Below, piece after piece: positions 1 to 7,850 of a DNA stretch of 32,636 bases. The notes under the pieces were generated by a model, which was not told the origin of the DNA, ran no database searches, and worked only from the letters and a program-made list of their open reading frames with translations. The position numbers and the translations under genes are program-made. Numbering within the stretch: the stretch's first letter is position 1; every line of letters starts with the position of its first letter. The stretch is from an uncultured Flavobacteriaceae bacterium (GTDB lineage: Bacteria; Bacteroidota; Bacteroidia; Flavobacteriales; Flavobacteriaceae): assembly GCA_937136755.1 (NCBI GenBank), contig CAKZOR010000053.1:1-32636 (forward strand). The letters run 5' to 3'.

Positions 1-1
1 A

Positions 2-325
2 GACAAACACGAAACGGGTAGGGCCATGATTCAGTTAGAACGCGAAAAGCTGGCCCAGCAACGCGAACGCAATGACCAAGATCTAAAGACATTGGGCAGC
101 TTAAAAAACAGGGCTACTAGCGCTCAAATAGCCCCCGGTGCATTGGTACACACCTCTTTGGCAAGCTATTTTCTGGCCGTCCCGGCCGATGCCTTTTCCC
201 ATCACCCAAAAAATATCTATTGCATCTCTCCCCAAAGCCCCATAGGGCAATTACTACTCGGCAAGAAACCCGGAGAATCTTTCTCTTTTAGAGGAAACGA
301 TATAGAGATTTTGGAGGTGATTTAA
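2..325 (+). CDS. GreA/GreB-like small protein, 5' end cut off by the window
   Basis: The frame is open from the left edge, so the first in-frame ATG at 26 is probably internal and the true start lies outside the window. The visible 107 residues begin with D-K-H-E-T-G-R-A-M followed by a charged helical stretch (LEREKLAQQRERN), which resembles the end of the GreA/GreB coiled coil. The C-terminal part (SPIGQLLLGKKPGESFSF near the end) resembles the GreA/GreB C-terminal FKBP-like domain, where a conserved S-P-x-G-x-x-L-x-G-K stretch precedes the last strand. Proteins of this kind in Bacteroidota are often annotated misleadingly as 3-oxoacyl-ACP synthase. A role in binding RNA polymerase is only an inference from the fold. 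It ends two bases before the convergent kinase gene. Confidence 0.6.
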   Translation, partial: DKHETGRAMIQLEREKLAQQRERNDQDLKTLGSLKNRATSAQIAPGALVHTSLASYFLAVPADAFSHHPKNIYCISPQSPIGQLLLGKKPGESFSFRGNDIEILEVI

Positions 326-327
326 GT

Positions 328-942
328 TTAAAACAAACCGTTAATCTCGGCATCTATTTTTTCGATGATAGATCCCAGGTCTTCTGGGTTGGCTACAAAA
401 TCTAGAGGGTCTACGTCTATGACCAATAATTTGCTATTGGTGTAGCCGTGTGCCCAAGCCTCGTAGCGTTCGTTTAGCCTACTGAGGTAGTCTATGGAAA
501 TGGTGTTTTCGTATTCGCGGCCTCTTTTCTGTATTTGGTTTACCAAGTTGGGTACTGAACTCCTAAGGTAAATGACTAGTTCTGGTGGTTGCACCAATTT
601 TTCCATGAGCTCAAACAACTGTTTGTAGTTGTTAAAATCTCTATTGGTCATAAGCCCCATAGCATGTAAGTTGGGTGCGAATATGAAAGCGTCTTCGTAG
701 ATGGTTCTGTCTTGGATAATGTTCTTGCCGGATTCTCTAATCTCTAGAATTTGTCTGTATCTGCTATTGAGGAAGAAAATTTGAAGGTTAAAACTCCATC
801 TTTCCATTTGATTGTAGAAGTCATCTAAATATGGATTATCTTCTACTTCTTCAAAGTGTGCATCCCATTTATAGTGTTTAGAGAGTAATTTAGTGAGCGT
901 GGTTTTTCCTGCGCCAATATTTCCAGCAATAGCTACATGCAT
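328..942 (-). CDS. Deoxynucleoside kinase (dNK / deoxyadenosine-deoxyguanosine kinase family)
   Basis: This 204-residue protein should phosphorylate deoxynucleosides with ATP in the cytoplasmic salvage pathway. The Walker A loop GNIGAGKTT lies at residues 7-15 right after the first strand. The mid-protein stretch QDRTIYEDAFIFA matches the conserved (D/E)RS-type motif of the family, with R needed for catalysis. The basic KRGREYE segment near residue 140 fits the LID region. Length is normal for bacterial dNKs. The start ATG at 942 gives the usual MHVAIAGNIG beginning. The exact substrate (dA, dG or dC) cannot be told from the sequence. It is convergent with the upstream GreA-like gene and divergent from the GLPGLI gene, so it is probably transcribed alone. 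Confidence 0.87.
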   Translation of the reverse strand: MHVAIAGNIGAGKTTLTKLLSKHYKWDAHFEEVEDNPYLDDFYNQMERWSFNLQIFFLNSRYRQILEIRESGKNIIQDRTIYEDAFIFAPNLHAMGLMTNRDFNNYKQLFELMEKLVQPPELVIYLRSSVPNLVNQIQKRGREYENTISIDYLSRLNERYEAWAHGYTNSKLLVIDVDPLDFVANPEDLGSIIEKIDAEINGLF

Positions 943-1136
943 ACGATTAGGTCTTTGTTAGGTCATGGTCCCTTTTTAAAGGGGGCAACAAGATACCTAT
1001 TTTCTGCAATTTTATAAAATCTAAATGACTAAAAGTGTTTGCCATTTTAGGGGGAAGGGCTTTCTTCTATTTTGGATGTATTTTTTTATTTTAAATTAAA
1101 CTTTTATTCAATCCCTTAGTCAAAGGGTAAATATCA

Positions 1137-2045
1137 ATGATTATGAAACCTTATTTTAAGATCTTTTTAGTACTTCTTTGTACACAAACACTTGTTGTAG
1201 CACAAGACTTTCAAGGGACGGCTACCTATATGTCTAAGTCTACGGTAGACATGAATTTCGGAGGCCGTCAGATGTCTGAGGCCCAAAAAAAAATGATTCA
1301 GGAGCGCATGAAATCTATGCTAGAAAAGACTTTTGTCCTGAATTTCAATAGAACAGCTTCTACTTATGAGGAAGAACAAAAACTAGATGCACCTGGTGCT
1401 GGAGGTCCGGGTATGCGTTTCATGGGTTTTGGTGGTGGTTCAGGGGTGTATTATAAAGACATTCAAGAGAAGACATACACAAATGAAACAGATATTTTTG
1501 GAAAGCCGTTTTTGGTAAAAGACGTACTGAAGCCATTGGCTTGGACCCTGACGGCAGAGACCAAACAAATAGGTCAGTATACTTGTTATAAAGCTACTGC
1601 TGTAAAACAATTAGACACCACTATGAGAACTGCTTTCAGAGGGATGAGACCTGGACAGCGTGGCAATAGAGCAGATGAAACAGCCAAAGATTCTACAGAT
1701 GCTAAAAGTGATGGTCAAAATTCCTTGGCCTCAAGAATAGAAATTCCTAGTGAAGTAACAGTAACAGCATGGTATACTTTGGATATTCCCATTAGTCAAG
1801 GGCCAGGAGAATATTGGGGTTTGCCTGGACTCATTTTAGAAGTTTCAGAGGGAAGAACGGCTATTTTATGTTCTAAAATCACCTTGAATCCTAAGGAGAA
1901 AATACTGATTGAGGCCCCTAAAAAAGGAAAAGAAATTACTCAAAAAGAATACCAAGAAACCATGGCTAAAAAAGCTTTGGAAATGTCCGAACAATTTAGG
2001 GGAAGAGGAAGGTCTGGAGGTACAAGAATTATGATTCGCAATTAA
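1137..2045 (+). CDS. GLPGLI family secreted protein
   Basis: A 302-residue protein with an N-terminal hydrophobic signal segment (about residues 5-22, ending VVAQ) and the name-giving GLPGLI motif at residues 228-233, preceded by the typical W-Y-T-x-x-I-P-I-S-x-G-P stretch. The family is common in Bacteroidota and its biochemical function is unknown; a periplasmic or outer-membrane-associated location is inferred. The internal and terminal segments are rich in Gly, Met and Arg (RFMGFGGGSG around residues 97-106, RGMRPGQRGNR in the middle, RGRGRSGG near the end). The stop codon shares one base with the start of the following outer membrane protein, so the two are almost certainly co-translated. 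Start chosen at 1137; an in-frame ATG two codons later (1143) is equally possible. Confidence 0.85.
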   Translation: MIMKPYFKIFLVLLCTQTLVVAQDFQGTATYMSKSTVDMNFGGRQMSEAQKKMIQERMKSMLEKTFVLNFNRTASTYEEEQKLDAPGAGGPGMRFMGFGGGSGVYYKDIQEKTYTNETDIFGKPFLVKDVLKPLAWTLTAETKQIGQYTCYKATAVKQLDTTMRTAFRGMRPGQRGNRADETAKDSTDAKSDGQNSLASRIEIPSEVTVTAWYTLDIPISQGPGEYWGLPGLILEVSEGRTAILCSKITLNPKEKILIEAPKKGKEITQKEYQETMAKKALEMSEQFRGRGRSGGTRIMIRN

Positions 2046-4732
2046 TGAATAAAAGTTTAAAATATGTCTTGGCTACACTGTTGTTTGGCCTAGTACAATT
2101 GGTTCAGGCACAAAAAGTAACTATAGCTGGAGTCGTTAAAGATTCCACAGGTGTTGGTTTAGATATGGCCAATGTGGTGGCCATTAATGAAGCCACTAAG
2201 GCCCTAGATGGTTTTGGAATTACAGATCCCAATGGCCGCTACAAAATTGTGGTAAACGCCAATACTACCTATAGGGTAAAAGTGAGTTATATTGGTTTTA
2301 CCCCCAAAGAGTATTTGGTGACTACTACGCTCAATGATTTTTTAAAAGATGTTGTTTTAGAAGCTCAGGCAGAGGCCCTGGATGAGGTAGAACTTACTTA
2401 TGAAATACCGGTGACCATTCAAGGAGACACCATTGTATACAATACAGACTCTTTTGTGAGTGGTACCGAGAAAAAGTTGGGAGATGTCATTAAAAAATTA
2501 CCAGGTTTAGAAATCAACGACGATGGAGAAATTGAAGCTGAGGGTAAAAAAGTGGGTAAGATTATGGTGAACGGCAAGGATTTCTTTGACGGAGACACCA
2601 AATTAGCCACCAAGAATATTCCAGCCAATGCGGTTTCTAAGGTAGAGGTGCTTAGGAATTATTCTGAGGTAAGCCAATTAAGCGGAGTCACGAACAACCA
2701 AGACAATGTGGCTATTAATATAAAGCTGAAAGAAGGAAAGGAACGTTTTTGGTTTGGGGAAATTACTGCAGGGAAAGGTTTGGACAATACTTTTTTGGCA
2801 CACCCAAAAGTCTTTTACTACAGCCCAAAGTTTTCTGTAAACCTCATTACAGATGTGAACAACATTGGGGAGCTACCCTTTACGCCTAGGGATTTCTTTA
2901 ATTTCACAGGGGGTATGGCCAATTTTAGTAGGGCTGGAGGTACTCAATTTAACGCCACCAATAATTCATTGGGTATTTCATTATTGCAGAACAACAGGGC
3001 CAAATCTATAGACACAAAATTTGGTGCGGCTAATTTTAATTACGCTGCCACACCCGCCCTAGATCTCAGTGGTTTTGCTATATATTCCTATACAGGAACT
3101 CTTTTGGAAACCATTACCTCTAGGCAATTTATAGTGTCTAATCAGACAGAGCAATCTACTACCAATACGGATCAGAAAGCAACTTTGGGATTGGGTAAGT
3201 TTAGTGCGCGCTACAAACCTTCTGCCCGTTTGCAGTGGGATTATGATGTGCTATTGAAACAATCTTCCCAAGAAGAGCAACGACTCCTTTCTTCTAGGGC
3301 TATAGTCAATGAAGATATTGAGGAAAACAAAACACAGGACCCTATCACAGTGACCCAGAATACGGGACTTTATTACACCCTTTCAGACACTCACATATTT
3401 GCTTTTCAAGGGCAACATATGTACCAAAAGGAGGATCCTTTTTACAATGCGGTCAGAACTCAGGAGCCTTTTAACGGCGTATTGCCATTGGTTGGAAATG
3501 GCCTTGGGTTTAATATTAATCAAGGACAGGAAGTCACCACTAATAAATTAGATGCTAAGCTGGATTATTATCTAGTGACAGGTCCCAAGAGTAATTTAAA
3601 TTTTAGCTTGGGAACTACGCTGAGTGAGCAGTCCTTCCAGTCTTCTATTTTCGAGTTATTAGAGGGGAATACTACGGCCGCTTTAGAGGATAATTTGTTT
3701 AAAAATAATGTAAGCTTTGATTTTCAGGATCTCTATGCAGGTTTTCATTACAAGGTAATTTCTGGAAAATTCACCTTTAATCCAGGATTTAATGTGCACA
3801 CCTACAAGGCAACCAATACCCAATTGGGCACTTCAGTGACCGACAATCTGACCAATATTGTACCCGATTTATTTGTGAATTTTCAAATGAGAAAGTCTGA
3901 AAATATTCGTTTGAACTACAGTATTGCTAGGGAATTTACAGATATTAATAATTTGGCAGCTGGCTATGTGTTTAGCAATTATAACGCTATTTATCAGGGA
4001 AATAGAGATTTAGAAAGTGCACTATACCACAGCGCTAGTTTAAATTTCTTCAGTTTTAATATGTTTAATTTTCAAAATATATTTGCCAATTTCGCGTATA
4101 ATAAAAGAATAGATGCCTTTAAAAATGCAGGGGTCATTACAGGAATTAATCAGGTAAATACCACCATTAATGCTGCACTACCAGACGAGACTTTTACAGG
4201 TTCAGTGAATTACCAGAGGACTTTTGGGAAACTAAAAGTGAGTAGTAGGGCTAACTTTTCTCAGTCTATTTTAAACAATGTCATAAACAATACTCCTAGG
4301 GTATCTAAGTCATTTAATCAGACCTATAGAGGTTCTTTGGCCACCAATTTTAGATCTGCCCCAAATATAGAATTGGGTTATTCTTATACTGTAAATGATT
4401 ACAACAACGCAGGGCGTTTGAGTACTTTTTATACCGACAGGCCTTTTATGAAATTGGATATGTTGTTTTTAAAGTCTTTTATTTTCACTGCAGATTACGA
4501 TTATTACCATTACAGAGATGCCGCAGAAACAGCAGACAATGAATATGCTTTTTTAAATGCCAATCTCTCTTATCAAAAGAAAGACAGCAAATGGGAGTAT
4601 AATATTCAGGTGACCAATGCACTGAATACGGAGGCTTTAAATCAAGATGGATTCAATGATTTATTCATTAGTTCTTCTGCTTATATGGTGCAACCAAGGT
4701 ATGTAGTTTTCAAGCTCAAATACGATTTATAG
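2045..4732 (+). CDS. Outer membrane beta-barrel protein with carboxypeptidase-regulatory-like N-terminal domain (TonB-dependent receptor-like)
   Basis: 895 residues. Residues 1-22 are a signal peptide (ending VQLVQAQ). Residues about 25-105 form a carboxypeptidase-D regulatory-like beta-sandwich (VAGVVKDSTG-type opening, then a YIGFTPKE stretch). A plug-like domain follows (residues about 115-235, with LGDVIKKLPGLEIND and IMVNGKDFFDGD). The remaining 650 residues alternate polar and aromatic residues as in a large outer membrane barrel, ending in FKLKYDL. This architecture matches the Bacteroidota outer membrane beta-barrel family related to TonB-dependent transporters; I did not see a clear TonB box. 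Its one-base overlap with the GLPGLI gene points to a shared role, possibly transport or handling of a cofactor, metal or peptide, but no substrate can be assigned. Confidence 0.83.
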   Translation: MNKSLKYVLATLLFGLVQLVQAQKVTIAGVVKDSTGVGLDMANVVAINEATKALDGFGITDPNGRYKIVVNANTTYRVKVSYIGFTPKEYLVTTTLNDFLKDVVLEAQAEALDEVELTYEIPVTIQGDTIVYNTDSFVSGTEKKLGDVIKKLPGLEINDDGEIEAEGKKVGKIMVNGKDFFDGDTKLATKNIPANAVSKVEVLRNYSEVSQLSGVTNNQDNVAINIKLKEGKERFWFGEITAGKGLDNTFLAHPKVFYYSPKFSVNLITDVNNIGELPFTPRDFFNFTGGMANFSRAGGTQFNATNNSLGISLLQNNRAKSIDTKFGAANFNYAATPALDLSGFAIYSYTGTLLETITSRQFIVSNQTEQSTTNTDQKATLGLGKFSARYKPSARLQWDYDVLLKQSSQEEQRLLSSRAIVNEDIEENKTQDPITVTQNTGLYYTLSDTHIFAFQGQHMYQKEDPFYNAVRTQEPFNGVLPLVGNGLGFNINQGQEVTTNKLDAKLDYYLVTGPKSNLNFSLGTTLSEQSFQSSIFELLEGNTTAALEDNLFKNNVSFDFQDLYAGFHYKVISGKFTFNPGFNVHTYKATNTQLGTSVTDNLTNIVPDLFVNFQMRKSENIRLNYSIAREFTDINNLAAGYVFSNYNAIYQGNRDLESALYHSASLNFFSFNMFNFQNIFANFAYNKRIDAFKNAGVITGINQVNTTINAALPDETFTGSVNYQRTFGKLKVSSRANFSQSILNNVINNTPRVSKSFNQTYRGSLATNFRSAPNIELGYSYTVNDYNNAGRLSTFYTDRPFMKLDMLFLKSFIFTADYDYYHYRDAAETADNEYAFLNANLSYQKKDSKWEYNIQVTNALNTEALNQDGFNDLFISSSAYMVQPRYVVFKLKYDL

Positions 4733-4750
4733 AAAAAAAGCACCTATTTT

Positions 4751-4782
4751 TTTGATTATAAAATAAAGCTGTTATACATTTG
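4751..4782 (+). promoter_or_regulatory. Bacteroidota-type promoter for the metK leader RNA
   Basis: TTTG at 4751-4754 and TACATTTG at 4775-4782 match the Bacteroidota -33 (TTTG) and -7 (TAnnTTTG) elements with a 20-base spacer. The start of transcription would fall near 4789, just ahead of the first paired base of the structured RNA at 4798. Confidence rests on the consensus match only. Confidence 0.75.
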
Positions 4783-4797
4783 CCTCATATTTATTAA

Positions 4798-4923
4798 GAG
4801 GAAGGATTTGACTGATTGCAACCTCTTTACGAAGCCAAGGCTGATGTAAAAAAAAGTGCTAAAGCAGTTCACCATAGGTTCTATGTGGTGATAAAACCCC
4901 GCTAACAAGTCAAATTCGCCCTC
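4798..4923 (+). ncRNA. Structured RNA in front of metK: candidate 6S-type (6S-Flavo-like) RNA or SAM-clan-like leader
   Basis: A long closing stem pairs GAGG (4798-4801) plus GGATTTGACT (4804-4813) with AGTCAAATTC (4908-4917) plus CCTC (4920-4923), separated by a 2x2 internal loop. Inside, GCAAC (4818-4822) can pair with GTGC (4856-4859) and TTTAC (4826-4830) with GTAAA (4846-4850), capped by AGCC/GGCT. A second hairpin pairs CACC+ATAG (4870-4877) with CTAT+GGTG (4881-4884 and 4887-4890). The RNA starts a few bases after a good promoter and ends 22 bases before metK, with no terminator between. Two readings fit. One is a Bacteroidota 6S-type RNA (long closing stem, open central bubble, own promoter). 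The other is a metK leader related to the SAM-I/SAM-IV clan, since GCAACC...GTGCTAAA recalls the P3/J3-4 core. The kink-turn arm P2 of SAM-I is missing. I could not decide between them. Confidence 0.6.
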
Positions 4924-4945
4924 GCACACTTTAATTATTGATGCT

Positions 4946-6202
4946 ATGGCTTATTTATTTACTTCAGAATCTGTGAGTGAGGGACACCCAGATAAAATTG
5001 CTGATCAGATTTCAGATGCCCTTTTAGATAATTTTTTAGCTTTTGATCCACAAAGTAAAGTGGCTTGTGAAACACTAGTAACCACTGGTCAAGTTGTGTT
5101 GGCGGGTGAGGTAAAGAGCAATACTTATTTAGATGTTCAGCAGATAGCCAGAGATGTGATTAACAAAATAGGCTATACCAAAGGAGCGTATCAGTTCAGT
5201 GGAGACTCTTGTGGAGTTATTTCTTTAATACACGAGCAGTCTCAGGATATTAATCAAGGAGTAGATAGGGGTGCTAAAGAAGAGCAAGGTGCTGGAGACC
5301 AAGGAATGATGTTTGGTTATGCGTCTAAAGAGACAGAGAACTTCATGCCTTTGGCCTTAGATATTTCTCATAAAATATTAGAGGAATTGGCCGCAATGAG
5401 AAGAGAGGGAACCCAGATTTCTTATCTCAGACCAGATGCTAAAGCCCAGGTGACCATTGAATATTCAGACGACAATCAACCACAACGAATAGACACCATT
5501 GTAGTTTCTACCCAGCACGATCCCTTTTTAGAAGACGATCAGGCCATGTTAGACATTATCAAAAAAGATATTATTGAAAAGCTTTTGCCAAGAGTAGTAG
5601 CGCAGTTTCCTGCCCATGTACAAGCATTGTTTAATGATCAAATTACCTATTACATAAACCCAACGGGTAAGTTTGTGATTGGTGGTCCTCACGGAGATAC
5701 GGGTCTTACAGGGAGAAAAATTATTGTAGATACCTACGGGGGTAAAGGCGCTCATGGAGGAGGTGCTTTTAGTGGGAAAGATCCTTCCAAGGTAGACCGT
5801 TCTGCGGCCTATGCTGCCAGACATGCAGCTAAGAATTTAGTAGCTGCTGGAGTGGCTTCAGAAATTTTAGTGCAACTCAGTTATGCTATTGGTGTGGTGG
5901 AGCCTACGAGTATTTATGTAGATACTTATGGGACATCGGCCACAGGCCTAACAGATGGTGAAATAGCTAAAAAAGTAAGCGAAATTTTTGACATGCGTCC
6001 GCATGCTATTGAGGAGCGTTTGCAATTGCGCAACCCTATTTATTTAGAAACCGCTGCTTACGGTCATATGGGGAAAACCCCTAGAAAAGTGACTAAGGTA
6101 TTTGAGTCTCCTTACAACGGTAGGGTAGAGAAAGAAGTGACCCTATTTACATGGGAACAATTAGATAAAGTGTCAGAGGTACAAAAAGCCTTTGATTTGT
6201 GA
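4946..6202 (+). CDS. metK: S-adenosylmethionine synthetase (methionine adenosyltransferase)
   Basis: Converts methionine and ATP to SAM plus phosphate and diphosphate in the cytoplasm. The 418-residue protein opens with [22 protein letters not shown], where the GHPDK motif (residues 14-18) holds the ATP-contacting His and Asp. [11 protein letters not shown] around residues 115-126 is the second signature, and the GGGAFSGKD glycine-rich loop (about 273-281) the third. Length is typical of the Bacteroidota form. It stands alone between the structured leader RNA and a hairpin at 6217-6236, and directly precedes the SAM-I riboswitch operon, so the enzyme that makes SAM sits next to the element that senses it. 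The ATG at 4946 gives the expected N-terminus. Confidence 0.97.
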   Translation: MAYLFTSESVSEGHPDKIADQISDALLDNFLAFDPQSKVACETLVTTGQVVLAGEVKSNTYLDVQQIARDVINKIGYTKGAYQFSGDSCGVISLIHEQSQDINQGVDRGAKEEQGAGDQGMMFGYASKETENFMPLALDISHKILEELAAMRREGTQISYLRPDAKAQVTIEYSDDNQPQRIDTIVVSTQHDPFLEDDQAMLDIIKKDIIEKLLPRVVAQFPAHVQALFNDQITYYINPTGKFVIGGPHGDTGLTGRKIIVDTYGGKGAHGGGAFSGKDPSKVDRSAAYAARHAAKNLVAAGVASEILVQLSYAIGVVEPTSIYVDTYGTSATGLTDGEIAKKVSEIFDMRPHAIEERLQLRNPIYLETAAYGHMGKTPRKVTKVFESPYNGRVEKEVTLFTWEQLDKVSEVQKAFDL

Positions 6203-6216
6203 TATAAGTCGCTGTG

Positions 6217-6236
6217 AGTGGGTACTTTAACCCACT
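6217..6236 (+). terminator. Hairpin after metK, weak terminator candidate
   Basis: AGTGGGT (6217-6223) pairs perfectly with ACCCACT (6230-6236) around a six-base loop, 14 bases after the metK stop. No run of T follows, so it may stabilise the mRNA end rather than stop transcription. Confidence 0.4.
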
Positions 6237-6249
6237 TGCAGTATCTTTG
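6219..6249 (+). promoter_or_regulatory. Probable promoter of the SAM-I riboswitch operon
   Basis: TATCTTTG at 6242-6249 is a perfect TAnnTTTG -7 element. The -33 position (TGGG at 6219-6222, 19 bases upstream) is a poor match to TTTG. Transcription would start near 6256, about 25 bases before the aptamer. Confidence 0.5.
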
Positions 6250-6279
6250 AAATAAGTTCAAACAATTATTGAATAGTTA

Positions 6280-6411
6280 TCAAGAAAGGTGGAGGGATTA
6301 GACCCTGTGAAGCCTTAGCAACCCTTTGTTCTATGCAAAGAAGGTGCTAAATTCTATCTCATTTGAGAATAGATAACCGGAATGCTTACCGTCTGTAAGC
6401 GAACTTTCTTA
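6280..6411 (+). promoter_or_regulatory. SAM-I (S-box) riboswitch aptamer
   Basis: P1 pairs AAGAAAG (6282-6288) with CTTTCTT (6404-6410). The conserved stretch GGTGGAGGGATTAGACCC (6288-6305) forms the P2/kink-turn side, followed by TGAAGCC. P3 pairs GCAACC+CTTTG (6318-6328) with CAAAG+GGTGC (6336-6347). GCTAA of the conserved J3/4 is at 6346-6350. P4 pairs TCTATCTC (6353-6360) with GAGAATAGA (6365-6373). An extra hairpin GCTTAC/GTAAGC (6384-6400) sits between P4 and the closing strand. The order and core sequence match the SAM-I class very closely. It should lower expression of the downstream methionine operon when SAM is abundant. Confidence 0.95.
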
Positions 6412-6430
6412 AATAACTTTTTCGATTTTT

Positions 6431-6481
6431 ACCCATCTAGTGGCGCCGCTAGAGGGGGTTTGGCTTTTTAATTATTTTTTT
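6431..6481 (+). terminator. Intrinsic terminator of the riboswitch expression platform
   Basis: ACCC (6431-6434) and TCTAGTG (6436-6442) pair with CGCTAGA (6447-6453) and GGGT (6456-6459) around a GCGC loop, followed by T-rich sequence from 6465 to 6480. It lies 20 bases after the aptamer and 20 before metY, the expected place for SAM-dependent termination. I did not find a clear antiterminator pairing by eye. Confidence 0.7.
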
Positions 6482-6500
6482 AACATTAAAAACAAAAATC

Positions 6501-7802
6501 ATGAGTACCGAAAAAAACAACCAATTTGCTACAAACGCATTACACGCGGGGCACGATCCAAAATTAACTGGAGGCACCAGAGCGGTGCCTATTTATCAGA
6601 GTACCGCCTATGTCTTTGACAGTGCAGAGCATGCGGCCAATTTATTTTCTTTGGCAGAGCCTGGAAATATTTACACCAGAATTAACAATCCTACTACAGA
6701 TATTTTAGAGCAGCGTTTGGCTGCTTTGGAAGGTGGTATTGCTTCTGTGGTCACTGCCTCTGGAACCGCAGCCATTGCCACTTCATTACTAGTACTTTTA
6801 AAAGCGGGAGACCATATTGTAGCGTCTAGTAGTCTGTATGGAGGGACCTATAACTTGCTCAATGTGACCTTGCCCAGATTGGGCATTACCACTACCTTCG
6901 TAGATCCTTCAGATCCGGCCAATTTTGAGGCAGCGGTTCAGGAAAATACCAGGGCTTTCTTTGCAGAGTCATTGGGGAACCCAAAATTAGATGTATTGGA
7001 TTTAAAAGCTATTGCAGCCCATGCAAAAACCGCTAAAGTCCCCTTTATTGTAGATAATACAGTGGCTACTCCTGGCTTGTTAAATCCTATAGCACACGGT
7101 GCCAATATTGTGATTCATTCGCTCACCAAATACATTAACGGAAACGGAACGGCTTTGGGCGGGGCCATTATAGATGCCGGAACCTTTGATTGGAGCAATG
7201 GAAAATTCCCAGAATTCACCGAACCCTCTGCAGGTTATCACGGACTTATTTACCACGAGGCTTTGGGAGCAGCCTCCTTTATTGCGAAAGTGAGAATAGA
7301 GGGGCTTAGAGATTATGGGGCGGCCATTAGTCCTTTCAATGCCTTTCAGATTCTACAAGGTTTGGAAACCTTGACTATTAGAATTGCCAAGCACTCAGAA
7401 AATGCCTTAGCTTTGGCCACATGGTTAGAGGAGCAAGAATTGGTTTCTTGGGTAAACTACCCAGGTTTGGCTTCCAGCGCCTACCGTGAATTAGCCCAAA
7501 GTTATTTACCTAAGGGTCAAAGTGGTATTGTTACTTTTGGGGTGAAAGGCGGTTTTGAATCTGCTAAAAAAGTAGCCAATGAAACCAAATTATTCTCTTT
7601 ATTGGCAAATATTGGAGATAGCAAATCACTCATCATACACCCTGCGAGCACCACGCATCAGCAATTGTCACCAGACGCTCAATTGACCACTGGTGTAACA
7701 GAAGACTTAATCAGACTCTCTGTTGGATTAGAAGATATAGAGGATCTTAAGGCAGATTTAACGGCTGTTTTTGAAACCATTAAAGCCACCCAATTGGTAT
7801 AA
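6501..7802 (+). CDS. metY: O-acetylhomoserine sulfhydrylase (O-acetylhomoserine aminocarboxypropyltransferase)
   Basis: Makes homocysteine directly from O-acetylhomoserine and sulfide with pyridoxal phosphate; it may also use O-acetylserine. 433 residues, the longer length typical of MetY rather than of MetB/MetZ (about 390). It opens with the MetY-like FATNALHAGHDP stretch. The PLP lysine is K210 in VIHSLTKYINGNG, and YTRINNPTTDILEQRLAALEGG is the family signature near residue 54. It is the first gene after the SAM-I riboswitch and supplies the step after the acetyltransferase domain encoded by the next gene. A strong hairpin with a T-rich tail lies between the two, so metY may be transcribed more than the rest of the operon. 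Confidence 0.93.
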   Translation: MSTEKNNQFATNALHAGHDPKLTGGTRAVPIYQSTAYVFDSAEHAANLFSLAEPGNIYTRINNPTTDILEQRLAALEGGIASVVTASGTAAIATSLLVLLKAGDHIVASSSLYGGTYNLLNVTLPRLGITTTFVDPSDPANFEAAVQENTRAFFAESLGNPKLDVLDLKAIAAHAKTAKVPFIVDNTVATPGLLNPIAHGANIVIHSLTKYINGNGTALGGAIIDAGTFDWSNGKFPEFTEPSAGYHGLIYHEALGAASFIAKVRIEGLRDYGAAISPFNAFQILQGLETLTIRIAKHSENALALATWLEEQELVSWVNYPGLASSAYRELAQSYLPKGQSGIVTFGVKGGFESAKKVANETKLFSLLANIGDSKSLIIHPASTTHQQLSPDAQLTTGVTEDLIRLSVGLEDIEDLKADLTAVFETIKATQLV

Positions 7803-7809
7803 GCATCAC

Positions 7810-7849
7810 GTGCCTACTTTTAAAAGAGTAGGCACTTTATTTTATTTTA
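7810..7849 (+). terminator. Intrinsic terminator-like hairpin between metY and the fusion gene
   Basis: GTGCCTACT (7810-7818) pairs perfectly with AGTAGGCAC (7827-7835), followed by TTTATTTTATTTTAT right up to the ATG at 7851. It should stop a fraction of transcripts coming from metY. No promoter matching the TTTG/TAnnTTTG consensus was seen between it and the next gene. Confidence 0.75.
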
Positions 7850-7850
7850 T

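Noticed and set aside
970-983. CCCTTT/AAAGGG palindrome between dnk and the GLPGLI gene.
   Set aside because: It is short with a two-base loop and no T run in either useful position; no regulatory reading is supported.
4798-4923. SAM-II riboswitch as the identity of the metK leader RNA.
   Set aside because: Blocks such as TTGCAACC and GCTAAA look similar, but the long closing stem and the order of pairings do not fit the SAM-II pseudoknot.
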